From the NCBI GenBank assembly GCA_006384855.1, contig VCJN01000476.1, positions 44,942 to 108,941 of the forward strand: 64,000 nucleotides of DNA, read 5' to 3'. Below are positions 47,713-59,799 of the stretch, in pieces; position 1 is the first letter of the stretch, and every line of letters starts with the position of its first letter. Below the pieces are notes generated by a model that saw only the letters and a list, made by a program, of their open reading frames with translations, was not told the origin of the DNA and made no database searches. The position numbers and the translations under genes were made by a program. This DNA is from Tetraselmis striata. Lineage: Eukaryota > Chlorophyta > Chlorodendrophyceae > Chlorodendrales > Chlorodendraceae.

Positions 47713-50497
47713 CGATTATTGCTCAGGAGGGAGAGAACGTGGGGGGGGATAGCGACTGCTGAGTCTGCTAGAGTCTGCTGACGACCCCTTGGCCCTTGCA
47801 GAAAGTACATGAACTCGAAACGGCATGAAACAGTACTTAATGGATAATGTATCCATATCCTGCACAATCGCTGACAAGGATTCTCCGCCCCAGCCTCATC
47901 CGCGCACGCCTGCTCGCGTATACAACACGTTTACGCGGGTACGGACGACGTCACGACGGTACCCGTATACCGCATTCAGCCGCAGACTTGCGGTAGCGTG
48001 CCGCCATGTGCTCTGCTGACGCGCGCCCTCCAGATAGCCGCCCCAGTACTGCATGTACGGACGGCAGCGCCGTTAGTCACTTCCAACATCTGCCCAACTT
48101 CTAGAGCCACGAGCCACCACGCCGGCATGCATGTGACGCTGCTAGGGGGCACCCTGTCGGTGTGCCTCAGCGTCAGTATCGATGGAGCGGCACGTGAGAT
48201 GCCACCGACGTGGAGGAAGGTTGCGGAGTTCGGCGGGGCGGAGGTGACCTGCTCGACCGTCATGGTGTGCTGGTGGCGCTACTCCGCCGTCGGTACTCCA
48301 CAGGCGAGCAGCAATGCTGCCACCAGAGCGCCTCTGAGGCGGCGAACGAATGCACCAGCGCGGCAGAGGAGGAGCACCAGGCACTCTGCCAGCCAGTGAC
48401 AGCATATTTGTACCGGCATATGTATCCAGCAAGTGACAGCATAGCATGTAGTAGCTAATCATATACACATATACAAATACATAAAAATGTATGTGTGTGC
48501 ATATACACAATAGATGATGTATATAGTACTATGGAGACGAGATATGTATATATATGTATATTATATATGTGTGTGCATATACATAGGCTTATAGGTGCAT
48601 ATGTGTGTGTATAAATATACGTACATATGTATGCATGTACATATATATCGTATCCATCAGTGCACAACATCTATAGTCTGGTAGACTTCGATCGGGAGGG
48701 CAAGGGGCTAACAGTTCTACACTAGAGTAATCACGTGTTAATTCATTCCGTATACCCGTATGTACACACCTATGTGCCTCATCTGCATTGCCTGCACGTC
48801 TCCTGCACATGTCCAGCTATGTTTAGAGCCACAAGAAGTACTTTATAAAGTGTACGGAGTTCAGACTTTTAATAAAAATGGGGTCCAAGAAAAAGGGGGG
48901 ACCTAAACCAACATTTGAAATTGTAATGGCCTGATAGGGCATATATTATCTGTGGACCCCCACGTCAAGACGGTTTGGGGTTTTGCACGCATACCTCTGC
49001 TTGCACAGGTAAAGATTTATCTGTACCTGTACCAGCGCCGCCTTATCCTATCCCGGTATTGGCCCAGGTGGTGTCCAGCGGCATAATATCCTTGCATGTA
49101 CCAGCGGCTTTATGTACTTTTTTATAGTTGTGGCATGTGTTGATCTCCTGCTTTAAGCGGTGGCTTTGTTAATGGCCTTTGTAATTCACACCAGCCAGTG
49201 CAGTAGTCGCTAATGATACGGGTACAACCGTGGCACGGCTTATATATGTAGTACAGCGAACCAGGCCTATCTATTGTCGTTATGTAGGACATAGCAGGGC
49301 AGCAGGGTCAGTCATCATATCAGCATCACTACTACAAAATGTAAATATAATCGTGTGAGGCTAGTTGGCGCGGCTATCAAAGAGAGCAGGAATAGTTCTG
49401 CATAGTTTAAAGTTCATGATCAGCAGCCTTAGTTTCATTCCTGTTCAACTCCTCTACTCCCCGCTGACGTAGAGGAGTTGGCGCTTGGTCCAGCGCAATA
49501 ACCTGACGGCATGCTCATTGCGGAATGCATGCTGTGGATAAAACTTGCGTTTTGTGGAAGCATGTATAAGCATATATCATCCCATATCAGCGGCGACAAT
49601 TTTTATCATCGGCGCTGATTCTGCCGCATCGCGATACAAGGTTTGCCATCGGATTTGCCTCCCGGTATGGGGCGCATTGGTAGACATATACCGGTCACGA
49701 CGTCCTTAGATGTATTGCCTGCGTTTGATGGACCATGTACGGGCGTTGTAAATTAGTCGCTCACTGCAGATTGCCACTACATGAGAGTGCAATTTCCCTT
49801 CAAGCCATGGCCTGACAGCCCCGCACACCAGCAATGATATGACTCCCAGCAGATGCAGAGCATCATCTTCATGATACGGATGGCCGTGGTGGCAATTGCT
49901 GTTGGACCTGGGTCCATGACACCGGCACTCATTGGTTGGGGACAGTATGGAGACTTGGCTGCCAGCCCGCACTATCTGCATGACAAGTGCTACAGAGACA
50001 GGCGAGTGATCTGGACACTCAACTCCAGCAAATTGCAAGGTCACTACTCCGCTCCGCAAGCGAGAGGTCGCCTCGCCAAGTACTGGTATAACCTCCAATA
50101 GTGTGTTCTTCGTGATTCCCTTCGTCTCATCCTATACCGGGTCGGGCAGGCATGGCTGATGGACCTCGCAGTTGTAGTGGCTATATAGTCAGGGCAGAGG
50201 TCGCCGCCGCATGACAGTGTTACATTTTACAGCCCATGGCCAGACATCTCATGCCGCGTGCAAATGCATGACAACTTTTGAGGGGCCTCATTTTGATATC
50301 ACTTGTGTGCAGCTTTGTGTACCGATCCAGGCGGCACACAAGTCTGCGGCTGATGCACTGCTGGCACATTTATTTAAAAAATAGGGAGAGGATGAAGGCA
50401 AAGCGGCCAGTGACTCTACCGCATGGTCTTAGTTGCTGCATTGATACAAGTCGGTATCTATTCAAACTTTATTCTGGGGATAGGGTTTGGTAATGAG
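47713..50497. other. No gene recognised
   Basis: A/T-richer intergenic DNA with TA/CA microsatellite-like sequence (48450-48660) and a perfect 12-bp stem-loop (49446-49457 with 49469-49480). The minus-strand ORF 50098-49706 has no recognisable domain. Confidence 0.4.
49446..49480. repeat. Perfect 12-bp inverted repeat
   Basis: CAACTCCTCTAC and GTAGAGGAGTTG flank an 11-nt loop. No neighbouring gene explains it. Confidence 0.6.
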
Positions 50498-51893
50498 TCA
50501 AGGCGGCGGGGGGCTTGATATTATCTGCGGCGCATCCCCGCCAGGGGGGCCGCATATCCCCGCTTCCTGCGACACATCTACCCCGCCACCATGCTGCTTC
50601 AGGTGCTCCAGCAGCCGGGAGGACTCCCGGTACCACACATACCCCTTGGCCTTGTACTGCTCCACCCGCCTCGCCAGCCGCTCCGGCACCGAGCTCACCC
50701 ACTTAAAGTGGCTCATCGTCGCAATGCCGTCCGTGTCCTGTTCGCACTGCACTGGGATTGCTCTGCTGTTTGCCGCATCGATGCGGTGCCCGCCAGGCGT
50801 GAGCCGCATCCGCCCACTGTGAATCGCCTTTTTGGTATCGATCGCCTCCGCCACCATGCTCGTCAGCCGGCACCGACGGGGGAACTGCTCTGAGATGCTA
50901 CCGCCGGTTCCCGCAGGCAGCAGCGGTGCCAGCTTCCCTGACGCCGGCACTCGATCAAGCAATGTCACCTTGAAATGGTTGCAGTTTCTCGGCCGCTTCA
51001 TTCCGCCATACAACAGGGCATTCCAGTTGGGGTTTGGCGGCAAGTCCAGGAACTCGTCCGAGTCGGCGCGGATGACCCACTGCAGGCTGCTGGAGACTCG
51101 TGCCTCCATCAGCAGCACCCGAATCAGCACGGCCATCCCCCTCACGTCAAAGGTCACTTCCGTCAGGATTTTCCTCGGCGATACACCCCACGCCGCCAGA
51201 GTTGCGTTGGCTGCAGCGGTGGCATGCGGCACATAACGGCGTCAGTGCCGCATCAACATCACAGGGGGCTGCGGTGTTGGGGCACAGGCGGGGCCGCTGA
51301 CCAGACTGAATGCGGTCCATTTGCTTGTCGTTGCTGTGCAGCACAAAGAGGCAGCGCTCCGGAGGGATGCGGAGGTCAGTCAGGTAGTGCTGCAGAAAGT
51401 GGTCCATCTTTGGCAGCTCGTCTGCGTCGTCCACCCCAAAGACGGTCACCAGATACGGCGCCCCCCCCAGGACCGGGCGGCTTCTCATCTTCCGCGCCGC
51501 GCCAGTTGAATTGACGGCCTGCGCCTGCGCCTGCGCCTGCGGTGGTGGCTGCAGCGCCGCCGCGCCTAGTGAGCTTGGCGGGGGGGGGTCCGGGGGGGCG
51601 TGCGCTGCTGTGGCGTTGAACATGCTAGGCGCCGCCACAGCCGCTACGGCCGGGCCGCCGCGGGCTCCAGGGCGGCGCGTCTCCGAGCTCATCCGGAGCT
51701 GAAGCGTCGTGGGCGCCCAACCACCAGCCGGCTCCGACAGCTGTACTCGTAGGCGCGAAGCAGGGCGTCGTACGGCGACAGCGAGTTGCCACACGCAGCA
51801 TAGTGCCAGCAGCAGACCCATGAGAAATTTCGCGCGCGAGAGCCACGCTACATGCCACCTGCTGGGTCTTCTTCCGCGGAACGGCTGCGCCAT
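50498..51893 (-). CDS. Type II membrane glycosyltransferase-like protein, one frame break
   Basis: The start is placed at ATG 51893, after a low-complexity Pro run, because it gives a short basic N-terminus (RGRRPSRW) followed by one hydrophobic segment (FLMGLLLALCCVWQLAVAV), a signal anchor typical of Golgi enzymes. A Pro/Ala-rich stem follows, then YLVTVFGVDDADELPKMDHF and HYLTDLRIPPERCLFVLHS. The catalytic-type region continues in another frame from about 51240: WVIRADSDEFLDLPPN (a DxD-like Asp cluster as in the GT2/GT92-like algal families), NHFKVTLLDRV, HFKWVSSVPERLARRV. The break around 51240-51290 is either a frameshift or an unresolved short intron. The acceptor substrate is unknown. 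Confidence 0.6.
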
Positions 51894-52860
51894 TGTTCTC
51901 GATGTATTGGGGGCGCGGCGCTGAGAGGGGGTAGGAGGTGGGGGGGGGGGGGGGGGGGGGGGGAGCATCTGGACTCTGGACGTGCGATTAGACACTCAAG
52001 ACACTCGGTCGCTACGTACCGCGTCATAATCATTTTACGCCGATACGACTATACAGCCAGGGGGCCGCCCTCTGATATGGCGGCTATCCATACTAGTAGT
52101 ACCACGTGTCGGCTGATCGCCTGATCCTGAATTCCTGACGCGGTGTAGTAGTCACTAGTACGTGTAGTAGCAGGGGTACTAAACCCCTGGTTTGGGTACT
52201 AAACCTCTTGGGTACTAAACCTCTTTTGCTGGCAACCTCTCATAGTTGCTCTTAGTTCTCCTTGTAGTGCGCTTTTGTGAAAGCCCCGATGTAACTAAAC
52301 CCCTGGTAGTAGTACAATGTAATCCAGCGAAGCGTCGATTTTTCGGCGGTGAGCTTTATTGCCGTACGGGTACCCGTATGTTGCAGCTGATCGAGCCTAT
52401 ATAGGTGCATGAATAAAGCGCTTATCTACTGTAATGTACTACTAAGTACTATAATCCACCCACCCGCCCGCCCACCCACGGTCCTTAATTACACAGCCGT
52501 CCGATTACGATCTCACGGTTGGGAGGTAGTGGTGTGAATTACAAAAAGGGCAGTTCCCCATACCTGTTGGTACTGATGGTATTGGTACTCGCTACATACT
52601 CGCTGCTGGTAATGAAAAAAAAACTCAGGCACTTCAAGCGCTGGCAATGCAAACGCTCGCTGCCGGTACTTCAAAGCGCTGGCAATGCAATTCATGATTA
52701 CATGTGCTAGACGCAACATTCAAGAAACCCACACAGAAATCCAGACGGAAATCCAGAAGGAAATCCAGCTACGGGCCAACAGAGGCGGGAACCGCCATGG
52801 TAGCCACCGACCAAGCATCGCCACCAGCCAGCCGCCGCTCCACGCAGTAGGGACGCTCTC
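51894..52860. other. Intergenic; poly-G tract and short direct repeats
   Basis: A G run at 51938-51963 lies just upstream of the glycosyltransferase start. GGGTACTAAACC occurs twice in 52190-52215 and the related CTAAACCCCTGG recurs near 52300. AAGCGCTGGCAATGCAA is duplicated at 52637 and 52673. No gene recognised. Confidence 0.5.
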
Positions 52861-53480
52861 CCCAGCACACAATCCCGGGCCACTCCAGTAGCGGCACTAG
52901 GCCGAATGTGATGTGAAGGCGCCGACCGGAAAGGAGCTTCGAAGTTGAGGTCTCGCAACAAGGAGCGGAAGTGGGGGGGTCCAACCCAGAAAGGGGCGCC
53001 ACGGGCGTGCAAGAGACGCAGGCCACCCAACGCCAGATCCGCCGCCAGCTCGGTCGCGTCCTTTTCCGCCAAACGTAGAACGCCTTCCCCAGCACAACAT
53101 CCCGGGCCACTCCAATAGCGGCGCTGAGCCGAATGTGATGTGGAGGCGCCAATAGGACAGGAAGGTAAGGGAGAAAGTGCTCAACGAGTAGGGAATGGAG
53201 AGCCGACCGGGCCAGCAACGACGTAAGACGCCGGTGTCCAGCGCGCGTTGTTCCGCCCAGCGCCAGATCCGCCGCTAGCTCGGTCGCGTCCCCTTCCGCC
53301 GAATGTAGAACTCCCTTCCCAGTACAACATCCCGGGCCACTCCAATAGCGGCACTAGGCCGAATGTGATGTGGAGGCGCCGACAGGACAGGAAGGGAGAG
53401 GGTGCGCAAAGAACAGCGAACGGGGACTTGACCGGGCCAGCAACGACGTAAGACTCCGGTAGGTGTCCAGCTCACACTGC
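52790..53480. repeat. About 230-bp tandem repeat, three units
   Basis: The core CCCGGGCCACTCCA-TAGCGG...GAATGTGATGTG recurs at 52874, 53101 and 53331 (periods 227 and 230). Each is flanked by CGCCAGATCCGCCG and GCTCGGTCGCGTCC-type words. Antisense frames cross the units but differ in phase, so coding is unlikely. Confidence 0.8.
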
Positions 53481-53740
53481 TCCTCCGCGGCAGTGGCAGC
53501 ACGGGCGGGGCCAAGGCTACCAAGGCGCCACCCGTGCACAATCCCCGCCCCCATCCCAAGCCGGGGGTGGAGGCGGAGGAAGGGCCCGCGATTCCGAGGG
53601 CCGAGGACGGTCGTCGGGCCCGCCCATGCGGCGGTGGGTAATGAAATAAATATGTTTGTTGCAATGTAATTTATGGAACTTTAGACCAGTGATATAGAAC
53701 CCGTTGTTTTAAAATTTTCTGAAAAATCTACGCATCGCTT

Positions 53741-53895
53741 ACCATTTACATGAGCTAGCAGCAGAAGGCGATATCGGAAATCACCAAAAAAAAAGGCAAT
53801 CAGAAAGGTCCTCTACAGCGACTGCGGGGTGGAAGCAGTAACATGAGAAGACGCAGAATGGGCACGACCACACACATCTGACTTGGCCATCTGCA
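53741..53895 (+). repeat. Dispersed repeat, copy 2
   Basis: Matches 40649 on (see copy 1) over about 150 bp with several indels. A third partial copy begins near 54187 (ATTACATGAGCTA, GCAGAAGGCGATATCGGAA). Confidence 0.65.
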
Positions 53896-54648
53896 CACCG
53901 GCAGAGAGAATGCCGCCCAGGGTAACATGCACGCAAGCCGAGACCCGCTGCAACAGCCCCCGCCGTGTGCGCAACAGGTGACGGCGGAACTCAGCAGGTT
54001 GGCATGGTTGCACGGTTGCACGCAGGAGATTGCACGCATCGCTTATTCAACTGTCAAGTTACTTCATATAATTAAATGCATATACTATAAGGATTACAAT
54101 AGTTTTTCAAGTATGTTAGCTACTTACGCAATTACCGAGTGTTTTAGCGAGTATTTTAGTATTTTAGTCTTTAGTATGAATTCAAAATGAATTACATGAG
54201 CTATAGCAGCAGAAGGCGATATCGGAATTCAAAATACTCCCTCGCCTCGCGGGGGGGGGGGGGCTATTTTCATCAACGTACTCCCTGCTCGTCTCGGCGC
54301 CAACCGAGGGAGTATTTTAGTATTTGGCCCACAGTACATAAGTGCTTTACTGCGGTTCGGACCCCCACCTGCCGAATCACCACCCGGCGGGCTGCGGTTG
54401 CTACGAGATCTCCTCCCCAAACGTCAGCATACCGCCTGCCACCCCCGTGAGTGACACCTTCCCGCTGCCCGACGACAGTGAGAAGGATGGGCGATTTCCC
54501 GCCCGTTGACAACGAGGCGGGCGGAGGTGGCACCCTGCGCCTCGGCATCGCTAAAGGACGGAGGCGGCCTGCCGGTCGCCTTGCGCCACAATCTGCGCGG
54601 TCCCCGCCAACGAGGAATACTTCGGGCGGCTGCGCAACTGGTACCACG

Positions 54649-55266
54649 AGAAAAATTCAGGATATACACAATCTGGTGCATGAAAATATTATAATTGCCA
54701 AGGAATACCAAAGGCATTACCATGATAAAAACAATAAACAGCCGATCACTTTTCAAATCGGTGATAAAATAATGATTAAAACAGACGATATGATTATACG
54801 CGGACAAAAATGTCCCAAGCTAAAACAACGATATGTAGGACCGTATGAGGTCATCGAACAGGTGAACCCTCAGGTCTACAAAATACAATTACCACCTCAG
54901 CTTGAGTGCCACCCAGTATTTCATGCCTCCAAGCTGAGACCCTGGGACACCGTATCTGCACAAACTGATATTCCTGATGCCTTGATTGGCAGACATGGAC
55001 GCAGAACTGATGATCCGATTATTGCAGACATCACTGACTGTAAATTGGCACTATATCCCAGACTATATGCAAAAGGCAAAGCCTTGCTATTCAAAGTAAG
55101 GTTCCACAATTTCCCCGCAACCGGAGATGATTGGATGCCCTATGAAACAATGCGGTATTCACCCCTGATGCAGCATTTCATGCTGTCTGAACGTTTCAAA
55201 AATATCTCGACTTCACCAGCATATCTTGCTGCTAAGGCGAGCCACCCGCAACGGTTCCCACCGTGA
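54649..55266 (+). pseudogene. Integrase C-terminus of a second Ty3/gypsy family (5' truncated)
   Basis: The frame is element-like from IQDIHNLVHENIIIAKEYQ on and contains a GPY/F-type module (FQIGDKIMIKTDD, QRYVGPYEVIEQV, LECHPVFHASKLRPWD). A chromodomain-like tail (ALLFKVRFHNFPATGDDWMP) follows, to TGA at 55264-55266. Upstream sequence in the same frame is unrelated, so everything before the integrase C-terminus is missing. It ends 35 nt before the LTR start, with a purine-rich tract (AGAGCGGGGTGGAA) between. Confidence 0.8.
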
Positions 55267-55301
55267 ATCTGTTGACTCAAATTCATCAGAGCGGGGTGGA
55301 A

Positions 55302-55450
55302 TGTGAGGATATATCCTATACCCTCACTAGCCCTAGTTACCATAGCACAGTAGGCGCGTAGCGCGCGCCCGCCAGATGACGGGCTGCCCCCGCGCCCTGC
55401 CGGCTGCATCGCGCCGCCTGACATACGGACGCTCCTCGGGGAATATTCAT
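55302..55450 (+). repeat. Start of an LTR following the truncated integrase
   Basis: TGTGAGGATATATCC and CCTCACTA-CCCTA match the LTR at 56252 and then diverge through a GC-rich part (shared GCGCCCTGCCGG word). The right end is not recognisable, so the end given is approximate. Confidence 0.5.
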
Positions 55451-56251
55451 TTGTCATCTCATCTATTCGTGCGGATTGCATCCGGTATGCGGCGCAATCT
55501 TGCCATTCCTGCTGCGCTTTAGGATGCGGTGCCACGCTGGAAGAGGGCGCACCATTGCATTGTTTTGCCCCTCTATTTAGTGCAGTCTATTATATGCACA
55601 GCCGAACCTCATAAAAAGGGGACTGAGATTGCATGCGGGCATTATTCGTACCTCTTGTGTAGGTATAGGCAAGTGAACGAGTTCATTGGGAGTAAGCCTT
55701 TAAGAGGACGCACTGGCTGATCGACTCTGCCACCACCACAATCAGGTCGGTGTTTCATTCCGATAGCTCAATCAAGGTGTCATTTATCATGCGCGCCACC
55801 GTCTGTCGAATGTTGTATCTGGGAATGGCCACGCCTTAGACTAGGGGCGGGCACCAGACAGGACCAGGGGCCAGTAATGACATGCCATAAGGCATGTTTG
55901 GTGGTGGACGGTGGGGCAGAGCCACACCGGGTTTCTGCAGAGATTAAGGATGAGGCAACAGAAGCCCAAGACCAAGAATTATTATAAAAAGACGTAGTTA
56001 CAAAAACTCAGTTGCACTGTGAGATTCAGATGTGACATACAGGTGACGAAGCACTACTACTAGCGACTATTATTTATCCGTGAAGGCTGCTGCTGGTGGC
56101 GGCACGTCCATCCAGTCACGTGCGAGTACATCCGGCGTTATTGCCGGCGGGCGATAAATCCTTTTTGTCATCATTCTGGTAGTCGTACGGGTACCAGCCC
56201 GGTGAAGCGTACATGGCACTGACGTACAAGGTACAAGGTTGTCCGTGTAGT
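55451..56251. other. No gene recognised
   Basis: Spacer between the two LTR-like sequences. It contains one exact TAGCGACTA (56061) and one TACGGGTAC (about 56186). No coding signal is apparent. Confidence 0.4.
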
Positions 56252-56460
56252 TGTGAGGATATATCCTATACCCTCACTAACCCTAATCAACAGTAGCACA
56301 CATTAAGGCGCGTGGCGCCATGCGCGTAGGCGCGTCGGCCAACCGGCGCCAGCTGATATATCAGCACGGCGCCCTGCCGGAACTGTAATCAGACAATACT
56401 CTCACCCTCACAACCTCGGAGTAGCACAGACTCTCGCCACCATAAGCGCATCCCCTCACA
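56252..56460 (+). repeat. 5' LTR of a second Ty3/gypsy element
   Basis: A 209-bp sequence bounded by TGTGAGG and CCTCACA, a perfect 7-bp terminal inverted repeat, as expected for an LTR. TTTGGTGCTTCTACC follows directly and includes a TGG start like a primer-binding site; the tRNA is not identified. No matching 3' LTR lies downstream within the window. Confidence 0.65.
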
Positions 56461-56509
56461 TTTGGTGCTTCTACCTACTCGATCGCTCCCTAGCGAGCTT
56501 TCATCAACT

Positions 56510-57625
56510 ATACCATACGCGCCTGTAGCGTAGCCACGGCGGGCGCGGGCAATTACCCCGCCGGAAGACTGTAACGGGCTTTTCCGAAAGCCATCGATTC
56601 AGAACGATCCTGCCAAGAGGCAGTATCGGACAGTCGAAACTTCTCGACGACTGAATCCACTACCATAACTCCGCTCTTTCTATCAGCGGAAGCTTATCAT
56701 ATACCCGCCACACGAACTTGGCGCTACCATCAACTTTATTTTCTCGCCTGGAGCATGGACGAGATTACCGGGGCGCTACGCTACCTGCAGCACCGCCGTC
56801 TCGTAAAATACTCTGCCGAAAGGCAGCACCATATATTCGAACCCTCTCGACTACTGAGTCGGAAACACCGTAATACCATAATAACATAACTCCGCCCTCT
56901 CAGAAGGCGGAAGCATACCATATGCGCCTGTGCGGTAGCCACCGCGGGCGCCGGCGATTACCCCGCCGCAAACCATAGTCGGCAGTTTTCCTGCCGTATG
57001 CCGTTTCAAAAAAAAAAAAAAAACACCATGCCAAGGGGCGGCACCATATTCTCAAACCTTCTCGGCCACCGAGTCGAGTGAAGCAGAACTCCGCTCTTTC
57101 ATAAGGCGGAAGCATACTATATTCTGCGCCACCTCGGCGCTACTTTTTCACCCGGAGCTTGGGGATTACCGGGCCGCGACGCTACCTGAGAAATTCGGAG
57201 CGTCGTGGGAAAAAAAAAACACTATATCAGGCCAACAGGCAGCACTATACACCAGAACCCGCTCGATCACTGAGTCAAGCTTATCGTAACTCCGCCTTGT
57301 CTTGAGGCGAATGCATACAATATCCCTCTGCGCTACCTTCTCACTTGGAGCGCTACACCCATGATACTCGCGCTTGTCGTGGGGCAACTGCGGGTGTCGG
57401 CAATTACCCCGCCGAAACACTATAAGAGGCTTTTCCAGAAGCCACCCTGCCAAAAGGCAGTACTATACAGTCGAACATTCTCGACTATGGAATCGAACGA
57501 ATCATAACTCCGCCCTTTCATAAGGCGGAAGCATACTATATTCTGCGCCACCTCGGCGCTACTTTCTCGCCCGGAGTTTGGACATTACCGGGACGCGCGA
57601 CGCTGCCTGTAGAACTCGGAGCGTC
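56510..57625 (+). repeat. Leader repeat array 1: five units of about 200-220 bp with conserved hairpins
   Basis: The anchor ACTCCGC recurs at 56668, 56889, 57088, 57289 and 57507. Each unit has a TCCGCC...GGCGGA stem, most have a CTGCC-NNNN-GGCAG stem before it, and a TCGACT/AGTCGA-type stem between. In unit 1 the first stem is TCCGCT/AGCGGA, a compensatory change. The array lies in the untranslated leader between LTR and gag and contains no sustained ORF. Confidence 0.8.
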
Positions 57626-57789
57626 ATTATTCTTTTTTGTATGAATCGAATTGAGGTAAGCAGCCTATTAGGTAAGCCACTTCCACTCCAACCTTACCTT
57701 ATCTTCTTTGCCAAAAAATATGAATAACATAACAACCATCGAACGTCAGCATATCATTGTCGGAACCATACATCACTGTTGCGTCGCTT

Positions 57790-57885
57790 ACGATATTCAA
57801 ACCATATTGAGCCCGAAGAGGCCTGTGACGATATCCAAACCATATTGAGCCCGAAGAGGCCTGAAATCAAACCATATCCAGCAGG
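57790..57885 (+). repeat. Leader repeat array 2: two units of about 40 bp
   Basis: AAACCATATTGAGCCCGAAG followed by AGGCCTG occurs twice in direct orientation, just before array 3. Confidence 0.8.
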
Positions 57886-57944
57886 TTGAATCCTGACTGT
57901 AATGACTATATTTCGAACAATATCGCCGCCTCAATGGCAGCTGC

Positions 57945-58256
57945 GGACGAAACGATAATCAGTCGCCCAATGGGGTCGACAACGACATCTCCTCCATGAA
58001 TGAGGACAAACCATAACTTGCAGGACGAAACGATAATCAGTCGCCCAATGGGGTCGACAACGATATCTCCTCAATGAATGAGGACAAACCATAACTTGCA
58101 GGACGAAACGATAATCAGTCGCCCAATGGGGTCGACAACGATATCTCCTCAATGAATGAGGACAAACCATAACTTGCAGGACGAAACGATAATCAGTCGC
58201 CCAATGGGATCGACAACGATATCTCCTCAATGAATGTGAGGACAAACTATAACTGG
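57945..58256 (+). repeat. Leader repeat array 3: four exact-period 78-bp units
   Basis: Units start at 57945, 58023, 58101 and 58179 with GGACGAAACGATAATCAGTC and differ at only a few positions. The period is a multiple of three, so an antisense frame stays open, but the plus strand has stops in this element's reading frames. Confidence 0.9.
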
Positions 58257-58620
58257 AAAATGTTGTTGACATTGTAAATGATATGCCACCTCACAATACG
58301 AATGATACAATATACATGATAATCTAGGCCAAACTGAGGGTCACTCTTGCGAACACGTGTTGCCAAAAGGAGAGGAAGAGATAACATCACCTCTCCATGA
58401 TCACCATAATAATCCAATTCTAAGTGAGGCACAGCCTCGCCTGAACATATGAACATCTTTCCAACATATCTCAGAGCAAATCCATGAGAGCTATGACTCT
58501 GATGCTAATCATAAAAGATATTCATGACCTATTACGATATACTGCGCGAAGATGGTGACTATATCCAAAATATGATACTGGGTTTTCAATCCAGTGAGTC
58601 AAAGGAATACTATAAGTAAC

Positions 58621-59799
58621 ATGCGCCAAGCATGCGGTCTGATTCTTCCCTTCATGGATGCAGACCTGGTACCATATCAAGACATGGCAATGAACATACA
58701 CTATAACCAAGGCTGGAATGCCGGCCTAATGGACAATCTGGCTGACTTTGTCGGCAGATGGTCTAACAATATCATAGAACATAACCATATCACGCACAGG
58801 CCTGCTGGAGCAGAGGACCCGCAGCAGCGACTCTTGCTGCAATTACAATATATTGACACTGTACTTACACTGGCTACACCAAAGCCAGCCAGCTTAGCTC
58901 TCATATTGTTTCCAGCAGCTGATGTTCATCAGATTCCTGTGCTAACATATTGCAAGATATTCCGGATGGCGCACAAGACTGGATCCAAACCGGAATGTGT
59001 CGTCCTTGAGTATGGTAACCATATGGCCCCTGCGCTTGAGGCGTGGCGGCAGAGATACAATAAGAAAATACGTGAGCACTTCAAAGACTGTGCTAACACC
59101 TTCCCAAACATATCTTATCCCAACAGATAGTTTGCAGACCAACCGTTGGGTCTGCCAATATACTCTGCCATCAGAACCATAATGACCAAAGCAGCGCAGC
59201 AATGGCACAATATATGTGCCTATGATATGGGTGCAGAACTTGCAGGTTATGACCCACACCTGCAGCATGAACCATATGCTGGCCAGCCGGACCATAGGGC
59301 AGACAAGCGCCCATCATATCCTCCAGCAAAACAGACCAGGCGGAAGTCGCCTAGGCGTGAAACCTCGCCACCGGTGAGTGAACGGCCTGCACCGCAACAA
59401 CAATATGCAACTGTAGCTGCTAGCCAGCCAACGCTGCAACTTAAACTGACCCCGCTGGCAGGGCAGGAGAAGTTGCATGCCAATCACCATAGCCCTCTGT
59501 ACCTGACTGAGGTCATGCAGTTTTTGGACTGAGTGGGCCCTACAGTAACAGAACATGTCTATGACTATATGTCAGAAAGATATGTGCATGACGCTATCAA
59601 CAAACAATCACAATACTATAATACACTGGAAACCATGTTCGCAAACAAGCGAGGAATCCGTGGAGCTGCCTTTACTGATTCTCATCAGTTGGCAGAAACT
59701 ATAATATGTTATGTTCAAAGTAAAAAATGTTATCACGATCTCAAAATACACAGGCATAATGGATTTTTGCCTGCAAATCTTATTATACAAATACTGTAA
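58621..59799 (+). pseudogene. Gag of the second gypsy element, copy 1
   Basis: First ATG at 58621 in the open frame (MRQACGLILPFMDADLV). The capsid-like region includes GWNAGLMDNLADFVGRW and FRMAHKTGSKPE, followed by a Pro/basic linker (SYPPAKQTRRKSPRRETS). Two in-frame stops are present: TAG at 59128-59130, where copy 2 has CAG, and TGA at 59530-59532, where copy 2 has AGA. The last frame ends at TAA 59797. No zinc knuckle is seen. An RG-rich segment follows in another frame. Confidence 0.75.

Noticed and set aside
57945..58256. CRISPR-like array
   Set aside because: The four 78-bp units are contiguous and nearly identical with no unique spacers, in a eukaryotic retroelement leader.
57931..58272. 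Antisense ORF of repeated 26-residue units as a protein
   Set aside because: The open frame follows from the 78-bp period of near-identical repeats; no start context, domain or transcript logic on that strand.
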